Numbered from the stretch's first letter, positions 7,810 through 17,407 are shown. The stretch: 64,000 nucleotides of DNA from Pseudomonas sp. IPO3778 (GCF_013386825.1 NZ_JACARC010000068.1:18261-82260); one strand, 5' to 3'. The notes: a model not told the origin generated them from the sequence alone. Numbers and translations are program-made.

Positions 7810-9417
7810 GTGCGACGGTCTGTGGCGGAACAAGACAACAAGGCCGGGGCATTTCCCGTGCTCAATCCTGGCCTGTGGGAGAGTGCCGGCTGGCTGGCTC
7901 GATTGTGGTGGGTGCCGCTGGTGGCGTTGGCCATGGCCGTACGCTTCTACGGTTTGACCGCCTCCGCGATCTGGGGCGATGAAGGTTCAAGCCTGCTGCT
8001 GGCCGAGTATTCCCTGGAAGACCTGTGGTTTCACGCCGCCCATGACGTTCACCCGCCGCTGTATTTCTTCATGCTGCGGGGCTGGATCGAGGTGTTTGGC
8101 GACAGTATTTTCTCCCTGCGCAGCTTGAGTGCGCTCCCCGGTGTGGCCGCCGTCGGCCTGGGCATCTGGCTGACGCGCCTGATCGCGACCCGCCGTGCGG
8201 CAGTGCTGGCGGGGGTTTTGCTGGCGTTGCTGCCCACGGCGGTGCGCTACAGCCAGGAAGTGCGGATGTACTCCCTGCTGGGTGTGTGGCTGCTGGCCGC
8301 CACCCTGGCATTGGTGTATTGGGTCCGCCAGCCTGAGCGCAAGCGGTATCTGGTGGCCTATGCGCTGTTGATGACGGCGGCCTTCTATACCCACTACTTC
8401 ACGGCGTTGTGCGTGCTGGTGCACTGGGCCTGGCTGGTGCTGCTGCGTCTGCCACGGGCCGGCGGCCTGCGCCGGGTCACGCGCCCCGGCTGGTGGGTGG
8501 CCAACGTTGCCATTGTGTTGCTGTACCTGCCCTGGCTGCCGAATTTGCTGGGCCTGGTGCAGCACACCGAAGAACTCAAGGTGGGCGGTGATATTGGCTG
8601 GGAAGACCCGGTCAACCTGTACTCCGTACCGTCGATGGTGTGGCAGTTCCTCATTCAGGACCCGGGCGACCACCTGTGGCGACCCCTCTTTGTCGGGTTT
8701 CCGTTATTGCTGATAGCGCTGGTAGGTGTGACCGCGTGGCGCGATCAAAGCCGTTATCGGGTTGGCTGGTTGCTGGCGCTGTTTTTCATCCTGCCGGTGC
8801 TGCTGGTCTATGGGGTTTCGTTTATTTCCCCGGTGTTTATCGAGCGCTATCTCACCGCCTATGCGATGAGTTTGCCGATCATCGTGGCGTTGGCCGTCGA
8901 CCGTCTGTCGCCACGCCTGCCGCTGGCGGGGGCGGCACTCTTTGTGCTGGTTGTCGGGGTGGAACTGGTGGGCGTGAAGAGCAACGCCACCGTCGATCAA
9001 CATGATCAATTCAACGTCGCGGTGGAGTTCGTCAACCGCAACTACCAGGAAGATGACCGCATCGTCATCAGCGACATGCTGTGGTACTTGCCCTACGTCT
9101 ATTACGACGAGACCGACGCCCAGCTGCAACTCTTTACGCCGCCGACCGCCGCCGGCAAGTCGACCCGGCCGAATGCCTATGGTTTTGGCACCTTGGTGGA
9201 CCAGGATGGCGGGCGTATCTACCTCGATCGCCTGTCGGCATTGCCCACCGATATCCAGCGTGTCTGGCTGATCAGCGCCGCTGACGGCCCGGATGAATTT
9301 GCCCCGTTGCCGGCAGGCTGGCGCCAGCTCAGCCAGCAGGATGGCGGCGGTGCTCGCGCCCGGCTCTTCGTGCTGTGTAACGCGCCGGCGGGTGTGCACC
9401 GCGAAGGCTGCGATTAA
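7810..9417 (+). CDS. Polytopic membrane glycosyltransferase (GT-C, PMT/ArnT-like)
   Basis: The GTG at 7810 is preferred because GAGGAA lies six bases before it; the frame is open back to a GTG at 7759. The 535-residue protein has about a dozen hydrophobic segments and the GT-C signature in the first periplasmic loop: WGDEGSSLLLAEY followed by HAAHDVHPPLYFFML. The acidic DE pair there is the usual catalytic or metal-binding site. Such enzymes move sugars from polyprenyl-phosphate donors onto lipids, glycans or proteins at the periplasmic face. The acceptor is unknown; it stands alone, divergent from the secreted protein upstream. Confidence 0.75.
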   Translation: MRRSVAEQDNKAGAFPVLNPGLWESAGWLARLWWVPLVALAMAVRFYGLTASAIWGDEGSSLLLAEYSLEDLWFHAAHDVHPPLYFFMLRGWIEVFGDSIFSLRSLSALPGVAAVGLGIWLTRLIATRRAAVLAGVLLALLPTAVRYSQEVRMYSLLGVWLLAATLALVYWVRQPERKRYLVAYALLMTAAFYTHYFTALCVLVHWAWLVLLRLPRAGGLRRVTRPGWWVANVAIVLLYLPWLPNLLGLVQHTEELKVGGDIGWEDPVNLYSVPSMVWQFLIQDPGDHLWRPLFVGFPLLLIALVGVTAWRDQSRYRVGWLLALFFILPVLLVYGVSFISPVFIERYLTAYAMSLPIIVALAVDRLSPRLPLAGAALFVLVVGVELVGVKSNATVDQHDQFNVAVEFVNRNYQEDDRIVISDMLWYLPYVYYDETDAQLQLFTPPTAAGKSTRPNAYGFGTLVDQDGGRIYLDRLSALPTDIQRVWLISAADGPDEFAPLPAGWRQLSQQDGGGARARLFVLCNAPAGVHREGCD

Positions 9418-9491
9418 TCTTCGCAACACCTGAGAGGTTTATGTTCGCCTGGGGGCTAGACTCAGGTGAACCCTCTTTTCAGGATCACATC

Positions 9492-9737
9492 ATGGAATCC
9501 CCGGTACACAGCTTGCCATCCTTGTTCAAACAGCTCGGCTTGCCGGATGACCCGGTCAGTATCGAGCGGTTTATCGCTGTCCACTCCCCACTCAAACCCG
9601 AACTGCATCTGGCGGATGCGTTTTTCTGGACGCCAGGCCAGCGCGCGTTTTTGCGTGAAGAGATGTTGGAGGACGCGGATTGGGCGGAGGTGGTGGATGA
9701 GTTGAATTTGCGGTTGAGAGAGGGGCGTGGGGTTTAA
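9492..9737 (+). CDS. DUF2789-family small protein
   Basis: An 81-residue soluble acidic protein starting at the ATG at 9492 (MESPVHSLPSLFKQLGLP), chosen over an upstream in-frame ATG at 9441 because family members begin with this motif. The segment HSPLKPELHLADAFFWTPGQRAFLREEM is the DUF2789 core. It is a conserved gamma-proteobacterial family without known function. It has no signal peptide and no membrane helix. Confidence 0.8.
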   Translation: MESPVHSLPSLFKQLGLPDDPVSIERFIAVHSPLKPELHLADAFFWTPGQRAFLREEMLEDADWAEVVDELNLRLREGRGV

Positions 9738-9800
9738 AACCCGCTTTACTGACCCACATCTTCGCGCCGCCACCACCCATCCCAAAATTTGTTTCAAAAC

Positions 9801-9848
9801 TTGACGACATTGGATCCATCGACCATATTGATAGTTAGCAAACTAACT
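9801..9848 (+). promoter_or_regulatory. Promoter and MarR-type operator of efflux operon 2
   Basis: TTGACG (9801-9806) and CATATT (9824-9829), 17 bases apart, form a plausible sigma-70 promoter. A perfect inverted repeat AGTTAG-CAAA-CTAACT (9833-9848) covers the predicted transcription start, 17 bases before the GTG of the MarR gene. This is the usual geometry of an autorepressor operator; the binding protein is inferred. Confidence 0.65.
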
Positions 9849-9864
9849 GTATGCGAATAATCCA

Positions 9865-10323
9865 GTGTCCCAGACCCTCGAACAACTCCAGATGAACATC
9901 AGCAGCAGCATGGTGGTAGGTGCCAGGACCTGGCGCAAAATCTGCCAGACCACGCTCGTCAGCTATGGCATCTCCGAAGCCTGCGCCGTGCCGCTGCTGA
10001 TGATCGGCCGCCTCGGCGACGGTGTGCACCAGGTCAAGGTGGCCCAGGCCGCCGGGATGGAAAGCCCATCCCTGGTGCGCCTGTTGGACCAGCTGTGCAG
10101 TTCCGGCTACGTGTGCCGCACCGAAGACATCCACGACCGACGCGCCAAGGCCTTGAGCCTCACCGAGCGTGGCCGCGAGCTGGTGCAGGCGGTGGAAGAG
10201 CAACTCGTGCGCCTGCGCCGTGAAGTGCTGGCGACGATCGACCCCGATGACCTGGAGGCCGCATTGCGTGTGTTGCGGGCCTTTGAAGGCGCCAATCAAC
10301 ATCCTATGGTTGTGAGTTCTTGA
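9865..10323 (+). CDS. MarR-family transcriptional regulator of efflux operon 2
   Basis: This 152-residue winged-helix dimer probably represses its own operon and is released by an aromatic ligand. It starts at a GTG (MSQTLEQLQMN); the nearby ATG at 9851 is out of frame. The DNA-recognition part is HQVKVAQAAGMESPSLVRLLDQL (about residues 53-75), followed by the wing with EDIHDRRAKALSLTERGREL, the most conserved MarR segment. Its end overlaps the FUSC transporter start by four bases. The symmetric operator directly upstream supports autoregulation. Confidence 0.9.
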   Translation: MSQTLEQLQMNISSSMVVGARTWRKICQTTLVSYGISEACAVPLLMIGRLGDGVHQVKVAQAAGMESPSLVRLLDQLCSSGYVCRTEDIHDRRAKALSLTERGRELVQAVEEQLVRLRREVLATIDPDDLEAALRVLRAFEGANQHPMVVSS

Positions 10324-12398
10324 ACGGATTTTTTACCGGCATGCCGCCGGCCAGGGATTGGTTCTATGGCGTCAGGACATTCGCCGCCTCAATGATCGCG
10401 CTGTACATCGCCATGCTGATGCAGATGCCGCGTCCGTATTGGGCGATGGCCACGGTGTATATCGTGTCCAGCCCGTTTGTCGGCCCTACCAGCTCCAAAG
10501 CGCTGTACCGGGCGGTCGGCACCTTCATGGGCGCGGCCGCAGCGGTGTTTTTTGTGCCGATGTTTGTGCAGACGCCTTACCTGCTGGTGGTGGTGATCGC
10601 GCTGTGGACCGGGACGCTGCTGTTCCTGTCCCTGCACCTGCGCACCGCCAACAGCTACGCGCTGATGCTGGCCGGCTATACGTTGCCGCTGATCGCCCTG
10701 CCGGTGGTGGATAACCCGCTGGCGGTATGGGATGTGGCTGAAGCGCGTACCGAAGAAATCTTCCTCGGTATCGCCGTGGCGGCGGTGGTGGGGGCGATGT
10801 TCTGGCCGCGACGGCTGGCGCCGGTGTTTGATGATTCAGTCGCCAAGTGGTTGTCCGATGCCCAGGTCTACAGCCTGCGTTTCCTCAGCCGTAACGTACA
10901 GCCTGAAGAAATCAGCACCTTGCGCGGCGGCATGGTGGCGACCTTCAACACCCTGGAATTGATGATCGGCCAGTTGCCCCACGAGGGTGCTCGGCCGCAA
11001 ACGGTGCGTAATACCAAAGAGCTGCGCGGCCGGATGATCCACCTGCTGCCGGTGATCGACGCCCTGGACGATGCGGTGTTCGCCCTGGAACACCGCGCCC
11101 CGGAACTGCTCGACCGGTTCACGCCGTTGCTGGCCGCCGCCCTCGAGTGGCTGGAGAGCACGCAAAAGGACGCGCCCCTCGAACGCTGGCGTGCCCTGCG
11201 GGACCAGATCGAAGCCCTGCAACCTGACGCCGAAGCCCTGGAGGATCGCCACACGTTGCTGTTTTCCAACGCCCTGTATCGCCTGGGCGAGTGGGTGGAT
11301 CTGTGGCAAGACTGTCGCAGCCTGCAAGCTGCCATTCAATGCGAAAGCCAGGACAGCTGGCGCGCGGTGTACCGCCACTGGCGCCTGGGCCGGCTGACGC
11401 CCTTTCTTGACCGTGGCCTGATGTTCTACTCGGCGTTTTCCACCATCACCGCGATCATCGTCGCCTCGGTGCTGTGGATCCTGTTGGGCTGGACCGACGG
11501 CGGCAGCGCGGTAATCCTGGCGGCGGTGGCGTGCAGCTTTTTCGCCTCCATGGACGACCCGGCGCCGCAGATCTACCGGTTCTTTTTCTGGACGGCGATG
11601 TCGGTGCTATTCGCCAGCCTCTACCTGTTTCTGGTACTGCCCAACCTGCACGATTTCCCGATGCTGGTGCTGGCGTTTTCGGTGCCCTTTATCTGCATCG
11701 GCACCCTGACAGTACAGCCGCGCTTCTACCTCGGCATGCTGCTGACGCTGGTCAACACCTCGTCGTTCATCAGCATCCAGGGCGCCTACGATGCCGACTT
11801 CCTGGCCTTCGCCAACTCCAACCTGGCCGGCCCGGTGGGCTTGTTGTTCGCCTTCGTCTGGACCCTGATCGCCCGGCCGTTCGGTGCCGAGCTGGCGGCC
11901 AAGCGCCTGACCCGCTTCAGCTGGCGCGACATCGTCAGCCTCACCGAGCCCGCCACCCTGGCCGAACACCGCAAGATGGGCGTGCAAATGCTCGATCGCC
12001 TGATGCAACACCTGCCGCGCCTGGCGCTGACCGGCCAGGACACCGGCATCGCGCTGCGCGAAGTGCGGGTGGCGCTGAACCTGCTGGACCTGCTGGCTTA
12101 CTCGCCGCGCATCCTCGGTGTGCCACGGGTGCTGCTTAACCAGGTGGTGGAAGGCGTTGGCGGTTACTTCAAGGCCTGCCTGAAAGCCGGTGAGCGTCTG
12201 CCGGCCCCCAGCGGTCTGCTGATGACCCTTGACCGTACCCGCCGTGCCCTTAACGGCCAGGGCTTGCAAGGCGAGGACGAAACCCGCCTGCACCTGCTGC
12301 ACGCCCTGAGCGGCTTGCGCCTGTCGCTGTTGCCGGGCGTGGAATTTCTTGGCGGCACAGAGCGGGAAGCGCCGTTACCCGATGGAGCGCCTTTATGA
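10320..12398 (+). CDS. FUSC/AaeB-type aromatic acid efflux pump
   Basis: A 692-residue inner-membrane protein of the p-hydroxybenzoate (AaeB)/fusaric-acid resistance family. Two sets of about six membrane helices (residues about 15-165 and 365-525) each precede a long cytoplasmic helical domain, as in the family. The first helical block contains RPYWAMATVYIVSSPFVGPTSSKALYR, a conserved FUSC motif. The start is a TTG overlapping the MarR stop; an ATG at 10341 is an alternative. With the DUF1656 protein, HlyD adaptor and channel behind it, it makes a complete export system. The substrate is not known. Confidence 0.9.
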   Translation: MNGFFTGMPPARDWFYGVRTFAASMIALYIAMLMQMPRPYWAMATVYIVSSPFVGPTSSKALYRAVGTFMGAAAAVFFVPMFVQTPYLLVVVIALWTGTLLFLSLHLRTANSYALMLAGYTLPLIALPVVDNPLAVWDVAEARTEEIFLGIAVAAVVGAMFWPRRLAPVFDDSVAKWLSDAQVYSLRFLSRNVQPEEISTLRGGMVATFNTLELMIGQLPHEGARPQTVRNTKELRGRMIHLLPVIDALDDAVFALEHRAPELLDRFTPLLAAALEWLESTQKDAPLERWRALRDQIEALQPDAEALEDRHTLLFSNALYRLGEWVDLWQDCRSLQAAIQCESQDSWRAVYRHWRLGRLTPFLDRGLMFYSAFSTITAIIVASVLWILLGWTDGGSAVILAAVACSFFASMDDPAPQIYRFFFWTAMSVLFASLYLFLVLPNLHDFPMLVLAFSVPFICIGTLTVQPRFYLGMLLTLVNTSSFISIQGAYDADFLAFANSNLAGPVGLLFAFVWTLIARPFGAELAAKRLTRFSWRDIVSLTEPATLAEHRKMGVQMLDRLMQHLPRLALTGQDTGIALREVRVALNLLDLLAYSPRILGVPRVLLNQVVEGVGGYFKACLKAGERLPAPSGLLMTLDRTRRALNGQGLQGEDETRLHLLHALSGLRLSLLPGVEFLGGTEREAPLPDGAPL

Positions 12399-12604
12399 TC
12401 GGTGATCTGGATATCAGCGGGGTGTTCCTGCCCACGCTGCTGGTGCTGATGGGCATTACGTATGTGTTGTACCTGGTGGTGCACGGGCTGTTGACCCGCG
12501 TCCACTTCTATCGCCTGGTCTGGCACCGGGCATTGTTCAATGTGGGTCTCTACGCTCTGTTACTGGGCGCAGTGGATTCACTCAGTCGATACCTCATGAC
12601 ATGA
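12395..12604 (+). CDS. DUF1656 (AaeX-like) small membrane protein
   Basis: A 69-residue protein with two membrane helices (about 8-28 and 45-63), overlapping the genes on either side by four bases. DUF1656 proteins such as AaeX sit between the pump and adaptor genes in AaeAB-type operons; their exact role is unknown. The conserved start MIGDLDISGVFLPTLL and the R-HFYRLVWHRALFN segment fit the family. Confidence 0.88.
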   Translation: MIGDLDISGVFLPTLLVLMGITYVLYLVVHGLLTRVHFYRLVWHRALFNVGLYALLLGAVDSLSRYLMT

Positions 12605-13491
12605 AAAAACCTTTTTTGACCATCGGCCGTGTAGTCCTGACGTTATTGGTGGTGACCTTCGCCTGCGTCGTGGTGTGGCGCATGGTGATGTACTACATGT
12701 TCGCGCCCTGGACCCGTGACGGCCACATCCGTGCCGACATCGTGCAGATCGCCCCGGACGTGTCCGGGCTGATCCAGCAAGTGGACGTGCGCGACAACCA
12801 GTTGGTGGTGCGCGGCCAGGTGCTGTTCTCCGTCGACCAGGACCGCTTCAAGCTGGCGTTGCGCCAAGCCCAGGCCGCTGTGGCCGACCGCCAGGAAACC
12901 CTGGCCCAGGCCATGCGCGAGAACAAACGTAACCGTGGCCTGGGCAACCTGGTGGCGAGTGAGCAACTGGAAGAAAGCCAGTCCCGCGTCGCCCGCGCCC
13001 AATCGGCCCTGGCCGAGTCGCAAGTGGCGGTGGATGCCGCACAGCTCAACCTGGACCGCTCGGTGATCCGCAGCCCCGTGGACGGCTACATCAACGACCG
13101 CGCGCCGCGTAACCAGGAGTTCGTGACCGCCGGGCGCCCGGTATTGTCGGTGGTGGACAGCAACTCGTTCCACATTGACGGCTACTTCGAAGAGACCAAG
13201 CTCGACGGTATCCACGTCGGCCAAAGTGTCGATATCCGCGTGATCGGCGACAAGGCCCGCCTGCGCGGGCATGTGCAGAGCATCGTCGCCGGTATCGAAG
13301 ACCGTGACCGCAGCAGCGGCTCCAACCTGTTGCCCAACGTCAACCCGGCGTTCAGCTGGGTGCGCCTGGCCCAACGGATTCCGGTGCGCATCGCGTTTGA
13401 CGACGTGCCGGCAGACTTCCGCATGATTGCCGGGCGTACCGCCACCGTGTCGATCATCGGTGACAAACCCGAGTCGGGGGAGAAACCATGA
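12601..13491 (+). CDS. HlyD/AaeA-type membrane fusion protein
   Basis: A 296-residue adaptor of the AaeA subgroup. One N-terminal membrane helix (about 9-32) is followed by APWTRDGHIRADIVQIAPDVSGLIQQVDVRDNQ, a signature of this subgroup, a short coiled coil (about 85-140), the second lipoyl half (RSVIRSPVDGYINDRA) and a beta-barrel. It is shorter than the EmrA-like adaptor at 2199, as expected for AaeA. It overlaps both neighbours by four bases. Confidence 0.92.
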   Translation: MKKPFLTIGRVVLTLLVVTFACVVVWRMVMYYMFAPWTRDGHIRADIVQIAPDVSGLIQQVDVRDNQLVVRGQVLFSVDQDRFKLALRQAQAAVADRQETLAQAMRENKRNRGLGNLVASEQLEESQSRVARAQSALAESQVAVDAAQLNLDRSVIRSPVDGYINDRAPRNQEFVTAGRPVLSVVDSNSFHIDGYFEETKLDGIHVGQSVDIRVIGDKARLRGHVQSIVAGIEDRDRSSGSNLLPNVNPAFSWVRLAQRIPVRIAFDDVPADFRMIAGRTATVSIIGDKPESGEKP

Positions 13492-14930
13492 AACGGCTCT
13501 TAGCAACCGCCGGGCTGGGGTTGTTGCTGTCGGCCTGCCAAGTGGTGGGGCCCGACTACAAGCTGCCGGACAAGGCGGCGGTGAACCGCGGCGACCTTCA
13601 GGGCCAGTTGGCCGGGGAGGGCCACAATGTGGTGTCGGCGCCGGTGCCGGCGGACTGGTGGAGGCTCTACCAGGACCCGCGCCTGGATAAGTTAGTGGAG
13701 CAGGCGATGGCCTCCAACACCGACCTGCGGGTGGCGGCGGCCAACTTGCAACGCTCGCGCTATCAGGTGCAGCAAGCCGAGTCGGCCGGCGGCTGGAGTG
13801 CCGGCGCCAAGGCTGAGGCCCAACGCCTGCAAGAGTCCGGCGAAGCCTATTTGCTGACGGAAAAAGTCCCGGTGGCCAACATCGGCAGTGCCAGCATCAG
13901 TACGTCCTACCAGTTCGATTTGTTCGGCACCTTGCAGCGCGGCATTGAAAGCTCCCAGGCCAGTGCCGATGCGGCCCAGGCGGCGGCTGATATCGCCCGT
14001 ATCACCTTGGTGGCGGACGTGGTGCGCTCCTACACCCAGGTGTGCGCGGCCAACGAAGAGCTGGCGATCGCCAACGAATCCCTCGACCTGCAAGCCCAGA
14101 GCACGCACCTGACCCAGCGCCTGCGGGATGCCGGCCGGGGTGATGAAACCCAGGTCACGCGTTCGCAAACCCAATACAAATCCTTGCGCGCCGAAATGCC
14201 GCGCTATGAAGCATTGCGCCAGGCCGGCTTGTTCCGCCTGTCGATGTTGCTGGCCAAGCCGCTGAATCAACTGCCCGCCGGCACCGCTCAATGCGCCGAG
14301 CTGCCGCATATCGCGCAGTTGCTGCCGGTAGGCGACGGCGCCACGCTGCTCAAGCGTCGCCCGGATGTGCGCCAGGCTGAACGCCAACTGGCGGCGGCCA
14401 CCGCACGTATCGGTGTGGCCACCGGCGCGCTGTACCCGGATATCAGCATCGGCGCCACCGTGGGCACCGTCGGTATCCTGGATGACCTGGGCACGCCGGC
14501 CACCAACCGCTGGGGCTTTGGCCCGCTGATCAGCTGGACACTGCCGACCAACGGCGCCCGTGCCCGTATCCACGAAGCCGAAGCCGCGACCCAGGGTGCC
14601 CTGGCGCACTTCGATGGCGTGGTGCTCAACGCCATCCGCGAAACCCAGACCGGCCTCGCGCAGTACACCGCCCAATTGCAACGCCGCGACGCCCTGGCCG
14701 ATGCCGGCGCGTCGGCCAAAGAGGCGGCTGAGCAGACGCACCGCTTCTTCCAGGCGGGCCGCGCCTCGTTCCTGGCCGACCTGCAAGCCACCCGCACCTA
14801 CACCGACGTGCGGGCGCAGTTGGCCGCAGCGAACACCCAGGTTGCCATGAGCCAGATCGATTTGTTCCTGGCCCTGGGCGGCGGCTGGGAAAGTGGACGA
14901 ACGCAAGCCACACAAGCCAGCAAACCCTGA
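13488..14930 (+). CDS. Outer-membrane efflux lipoprotein, NodT/OprM family
   Basis: A 480-residue TolC-like channel closing efflux operon 2. The lipobox LSAC gives Cys17, then VVGPDYKLP, the family start of the mature protein. The conserved AWW-equivalent region reads VPADWWRLYQDP. It has the same length as the channel at 3254 but a clearly different sequence, so the two operons are not a recent duplication. Confidence 0.92.
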   Translation: MKRLLATAGLGLLLSACQVVGPDYKLPDKAAVNRGDLQGQLAGEGHNVVSAPVPADWWRLYQDPRLDKLVEQAMASNTDLRVAAANLQRSRYQVQQAESAGGWSAGAKAEAQRLQESGEAYLLTEKVPVANIGSASISTSYQFDLFGTLQRGIESSQASADAAQAAADIARITLVADVVRSYTQVCAANEELAIANESLDLQAQSTHLTQRLRDAGRGDETQVTRSQTQYKSLRAEMPRYEALRQAGLFRLSMLLAKPLNQLPAGTAQCAELPHIAQLLPVGDGATLLKRRPDVRQAERQLAAATARIGVATGALYPDISIGATVGTVGILDDLGTPATNRWGFGPLISWTLPTNGARARIHEAEAATQGALAHFDGVVLNAIRETQTGLAQYTAQLQRRDALADAGASAKEAAEQTHRFFQAGRASFLADLQATRTYTDVRAQLAAANTQVAMSQIDLFLALGGGWESGRTQATQASKP

Positions 14931-14950
14931 GCTGATTGCTATGCTTTGAA

Positions 14951-14976
14951 AGGCGAGCCTGCGTGATGGCTCGCCT
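14951..14976 (+). terminator. Hairpin after efflux operon 2
   Basis: AGGCGAGC pairs with GCTCGCCT across a 10-base loop, 20 bases after the channel gene. No T-run follows, so termination is uncertain. Confidence 0.35.
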
Positions 14977-15011
14977 GACACTGCTCGCGTTTGCTCATGG
15001 GGATTCCAATA

Positions 15012-15644
15012 ATGAAAAACCCTTATGCTCCCGCTTTCTGGTGCGTGTTCTTCGCACTGGTGTTGCTATCGGCGACTTACTTCTACGGCATCATGCTGGC
15101 CCATCAAATCGACAAGGCCATGGTGTTCCTCGACAGCGCCAGCGCGCTGATCGCGGTGTTGTCCATCGGCGTGGTGGCCTGGGCTTCTTACCAGGGCCAG
15201 CGAATCAAGCGAAGACTGCTCGAACAAGGCAAGACCCGCGTGGCGATCTGGGACACCAAAGTCGCCCTGCGCCGGGTCGAGACGGTGTTCGACCGCTACT
15301 TCTGGGGCAGCTACTGGCAACCGGGGCGCACCTTCCAGGAAGTCATGGGTGAGCTGACCGGCACTCCCCTGGAAAAAAGCCTCGAAGCCCTGAAAAAACA
15401 ATGCGTGATGCTCGATCGGCAAGTCGCCGACGGACGGCATTGGCTGAATAACGCGCGGGAATTATCCGACGTGGCCACGGCGATGGCGCGGGAGCGTTAC
15501 CAGCTGGATTTTTACGATCCCAAGTCCGATACGCCGGGCAATGCGGTGATCCACCGTGAGTTTGAAGTGCTGGTGTATACGTGGACGGCGCGGCTGAAGA
15601 GCTTTGACCATCAGCTTGATGAGATTGAAACCGAGTATTCCTGA
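15012..15644 (+). CDS. Membrane protein with C-terminal cytoplasmic helical domain, unknown function
   Basis: The ATG at 15012 is preceded by GGGGA at a good distance; the open frame extends to a TTG at 14991. The 210-residue product has two membrane helices (about 7-27 and 40-58) and then a long, charged, alpha-helical tail (about 65-210) with no motif that I recognise. It is separated from the efflux operon by a hairpin and from the next gene by a REP, so it is probably transcribed alone. Confidence 0.7.
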   Translation: MKNPYAPAFWCVFFALVLLSATYFYGIMLAHQIDKAMVFLDSASALIAVLSIGVVAWASYQGQRIKRRLLEQGKTRVAIWDTKVALRRVETVFDRYFWGSYWQPGRTFQEVMGELTGTPLEKSLEALKKQCVMLDRQVADGRHWLNNARELSDVATAMARERYQLDFYDPKSDTPGNAVIHREFEVLVYTWTARLKSFDHQLDEIETEYS

Positions 15645-15666
15645 AATCTGTGGTGTCTGTACTGAC

Positions 15667-15754
15667 GCCTTCGCGAGCAAGCCCGCTCCCACATTCGATC
15701 GAGTTCCATCTTTGGAATGCAGTCGAATGTGGGAGCGGGCTTGCTCGCGAAGGC
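15667..15754. repeat. REP palindrome with perfect 32-base arms, 'TTCGCGAGCAAGC' class
   Basis: Arms 15667-15698 and 15723-15754 are exact reverse complements of 32 bases, separated by 24 bases. The core is TTCGCGAGCAAGCCCGCTCC. Exact arms of this length suggest a young copy or one kept by gene conversion. Confidence 0.9.
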
Positions 15755-15910
15755 ACTTTACCGTTCAGCGCTGAAGTCTGCGCCTATTGAAAAACTGGGC
15801 TGCACACGCCAGCCAATGCTAATCTTCCCCGGATTTCGGCGGGCTTGAGCCGACACCCTTCGGGGTTCAGGGAAGACAGCCCACTTCACAGGATTTGATC
15901 AGGTCACTAC

Positions 15911-17407
15911 ATGAATAAGCCAGCAGTCGTTTTCTTGGGTATCGTCGTCGCCATTGGTGCAATCAGCGCAGGCGGTGCCTGGTACACCGGCAAGCAACTG
16001 GAGCCGGTGCTGCAAACCGCCATCCAGGACGCCAACAAGGAGCTGCAGACCTCCATGGCCGGCGTCGATGGCACGGTGACCCTCGAACTGGTCTCCCTCG
16101 ACCGCCAGCTGTTCAGCAGCACCGCCCACTATCGCCTCAAGGCCCAGGGCGCGGTGTTCGGTGAAAACCACCAGGACACCGAACTGCTGTTCGTCGACCA
16201 TATCGAACACGGCCCGCTGCCGTTCTCGCGCCTGGTGTCGCTGAAGTGGCTGCCGGTCATGGCCACCAGTCACTACGAGCTTGAGAAAAACCCCACCACC
16301 GAAAAATGGTTCGCCGCCAGCAAAGACGTGTCGCCGCTCAAAGGCGTGGCCAACATTGGCTATGACCGCTCGGTGACCGGCAACGTCGAACTGCTGCCCC
16401 TGGAACTCAAGGACGACAAGTCGGCCGTGAGCTTCTCCGGCGCCAACCTGGACTTCAACTCCACTGCCGAAGGCAAGAAGGTCAAGGCCAGCGGCTACAT
16501 GGACAGCCTCAAGGTCTCGGTCGTCGACGCCAACAACGCCAAGCTGGATGCCGAGCTGAGCGGCCTGACCATCGCCAGCAACCTGGAAAAAACCACCTTC
16601 GGTTTCTACACCGGGCAGAACACCGTCGAGCTGACCAACACCAAGGTCACCTTCGGCCCGCAGCAAGCGGTGCTGACCCTCAAGAACTTTGAGCAGAAAG
16701 ACAGCAGCGAAACCAAGGACAACAACTTGGCCGGCCGTGTCGACTACAAAATCGACGAGATCGGTTACCAGGGCAAGCCAGTGGGTTCGGCGGCCATGGC
16801 GGTCAGCATGAAGAACGTCGACATCCCGTCGATGCTGGTCCTGACCAAGCTCTACCAGGAAAAGGTCCAGCCGGCCCAAGCCGCTGCCGCCGCCGGCCAG
16901 CCCGTGCCTGAGTTGCAACTGACTGACGCCGAGCAAGCCCTGGCCCAGGCCAACGTCGACCAACTGCTGGCTGCCAAGCCGCAAGTGGCGGTCGAAAACC
17001 TGTCGCTGAAAACCACCAATGGCGAAAGCCGCTTCAACCTGGTGGTGGACCTGGCCAAGCCGTCGAGCATGGACCTGCCGCCGGTTGAGCTGGGCAAGCA
17101 GATCGTTGCCCTGCTGGACGCCAACCTGACCCTGTCCAAGCCGATGATCCAGGACGTGGCCGGCCTGCAGGCGCAGATCGGTGGTGTGACCGACCCGAAA
17201 GCCATCGAGCAGCAATCCCAGATGGCCAGCGAGATGATCAGCGGCATGGCCGTGGGCACTCAACTGGCGACCCTGGTGGGCACCGATGTCGTGTCCAAGC
17301 TGCACTACGCCAACAATGAAGTGACCTTCAACGGCCAGAAAATGACCGTCGAGCAATTCATTGGGTTTGTGCTGGGCAAGATCGGTGCGGTCAGCGGCGC
17401 TCAATAA
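15911..17407 (+). CDS. DUF945 (YdgA-like) envelope protein
   Basis: A 498-residue protein with an N-terminal hydrophobic signal or anchor (about residues 5-25, AVVFLGIVVAIGAISAGGAWYTG) followed by the family mark GKQLEPVLQTAI. The rest is long and beta-rich, with repeated short strands and no cysteines or catalytic motif. YdgA/DUF945 proteins lie in the periplasmic side of the envelope; the E. coli member affects swarming, the mechanism being unknown. It is monocistronic and ends in a strong terminator. Confidence 0.85.
   Translation: MNKPAVVFLGIVVAIGAISAGGAWYTGKQLEPVLQTAIQDANKELQTSMAGVDGTVTLELVSLDRQLFSSTAHYRLKAQGAVFGENHQDTELLFVDHIEHGPLPFSRLVSLKWLPVMATSHYELEKNPTTEKWFAASKDVSPLKGVANIGYDRSVTGNVELLPLELKDDKSAVSFSGANLDFNSTAEGKKVKASGYMDSLKVSVVDANNAKLDAELSGLTIASNLEKTTFGFYTGQNTVELTNTKVTFGPQQAVLTLKNFEQKDSSETKDNNLAGRVDYKIDEIGYQGKPVGSAAMAVSMKNVDIPSMLVLTKLYQEKVQPAQAAAAAGQPVPELQLTDAEQALAQANVDQLLAAKPQVAVENLSLKTTNGESRFNLVVDLAKPSSMDLPPVELGKQIVALLDANLTLSKPMIQDVAGLQAQIGGVTDPKAIEQQSQMASEMISGMAVGTQLATLVGTDVVSKLHYANNEVTFNGQKMTVEQFIGFVLGKIGAVSGAQ

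Noticed and set aside
3254..14930. Recent duplication of the two tripartite efflux operons
   Set aside because: Pump families differ (DHA2 versus FUSC) and the adaptor and channel proteins are clearly divergent in sequence.
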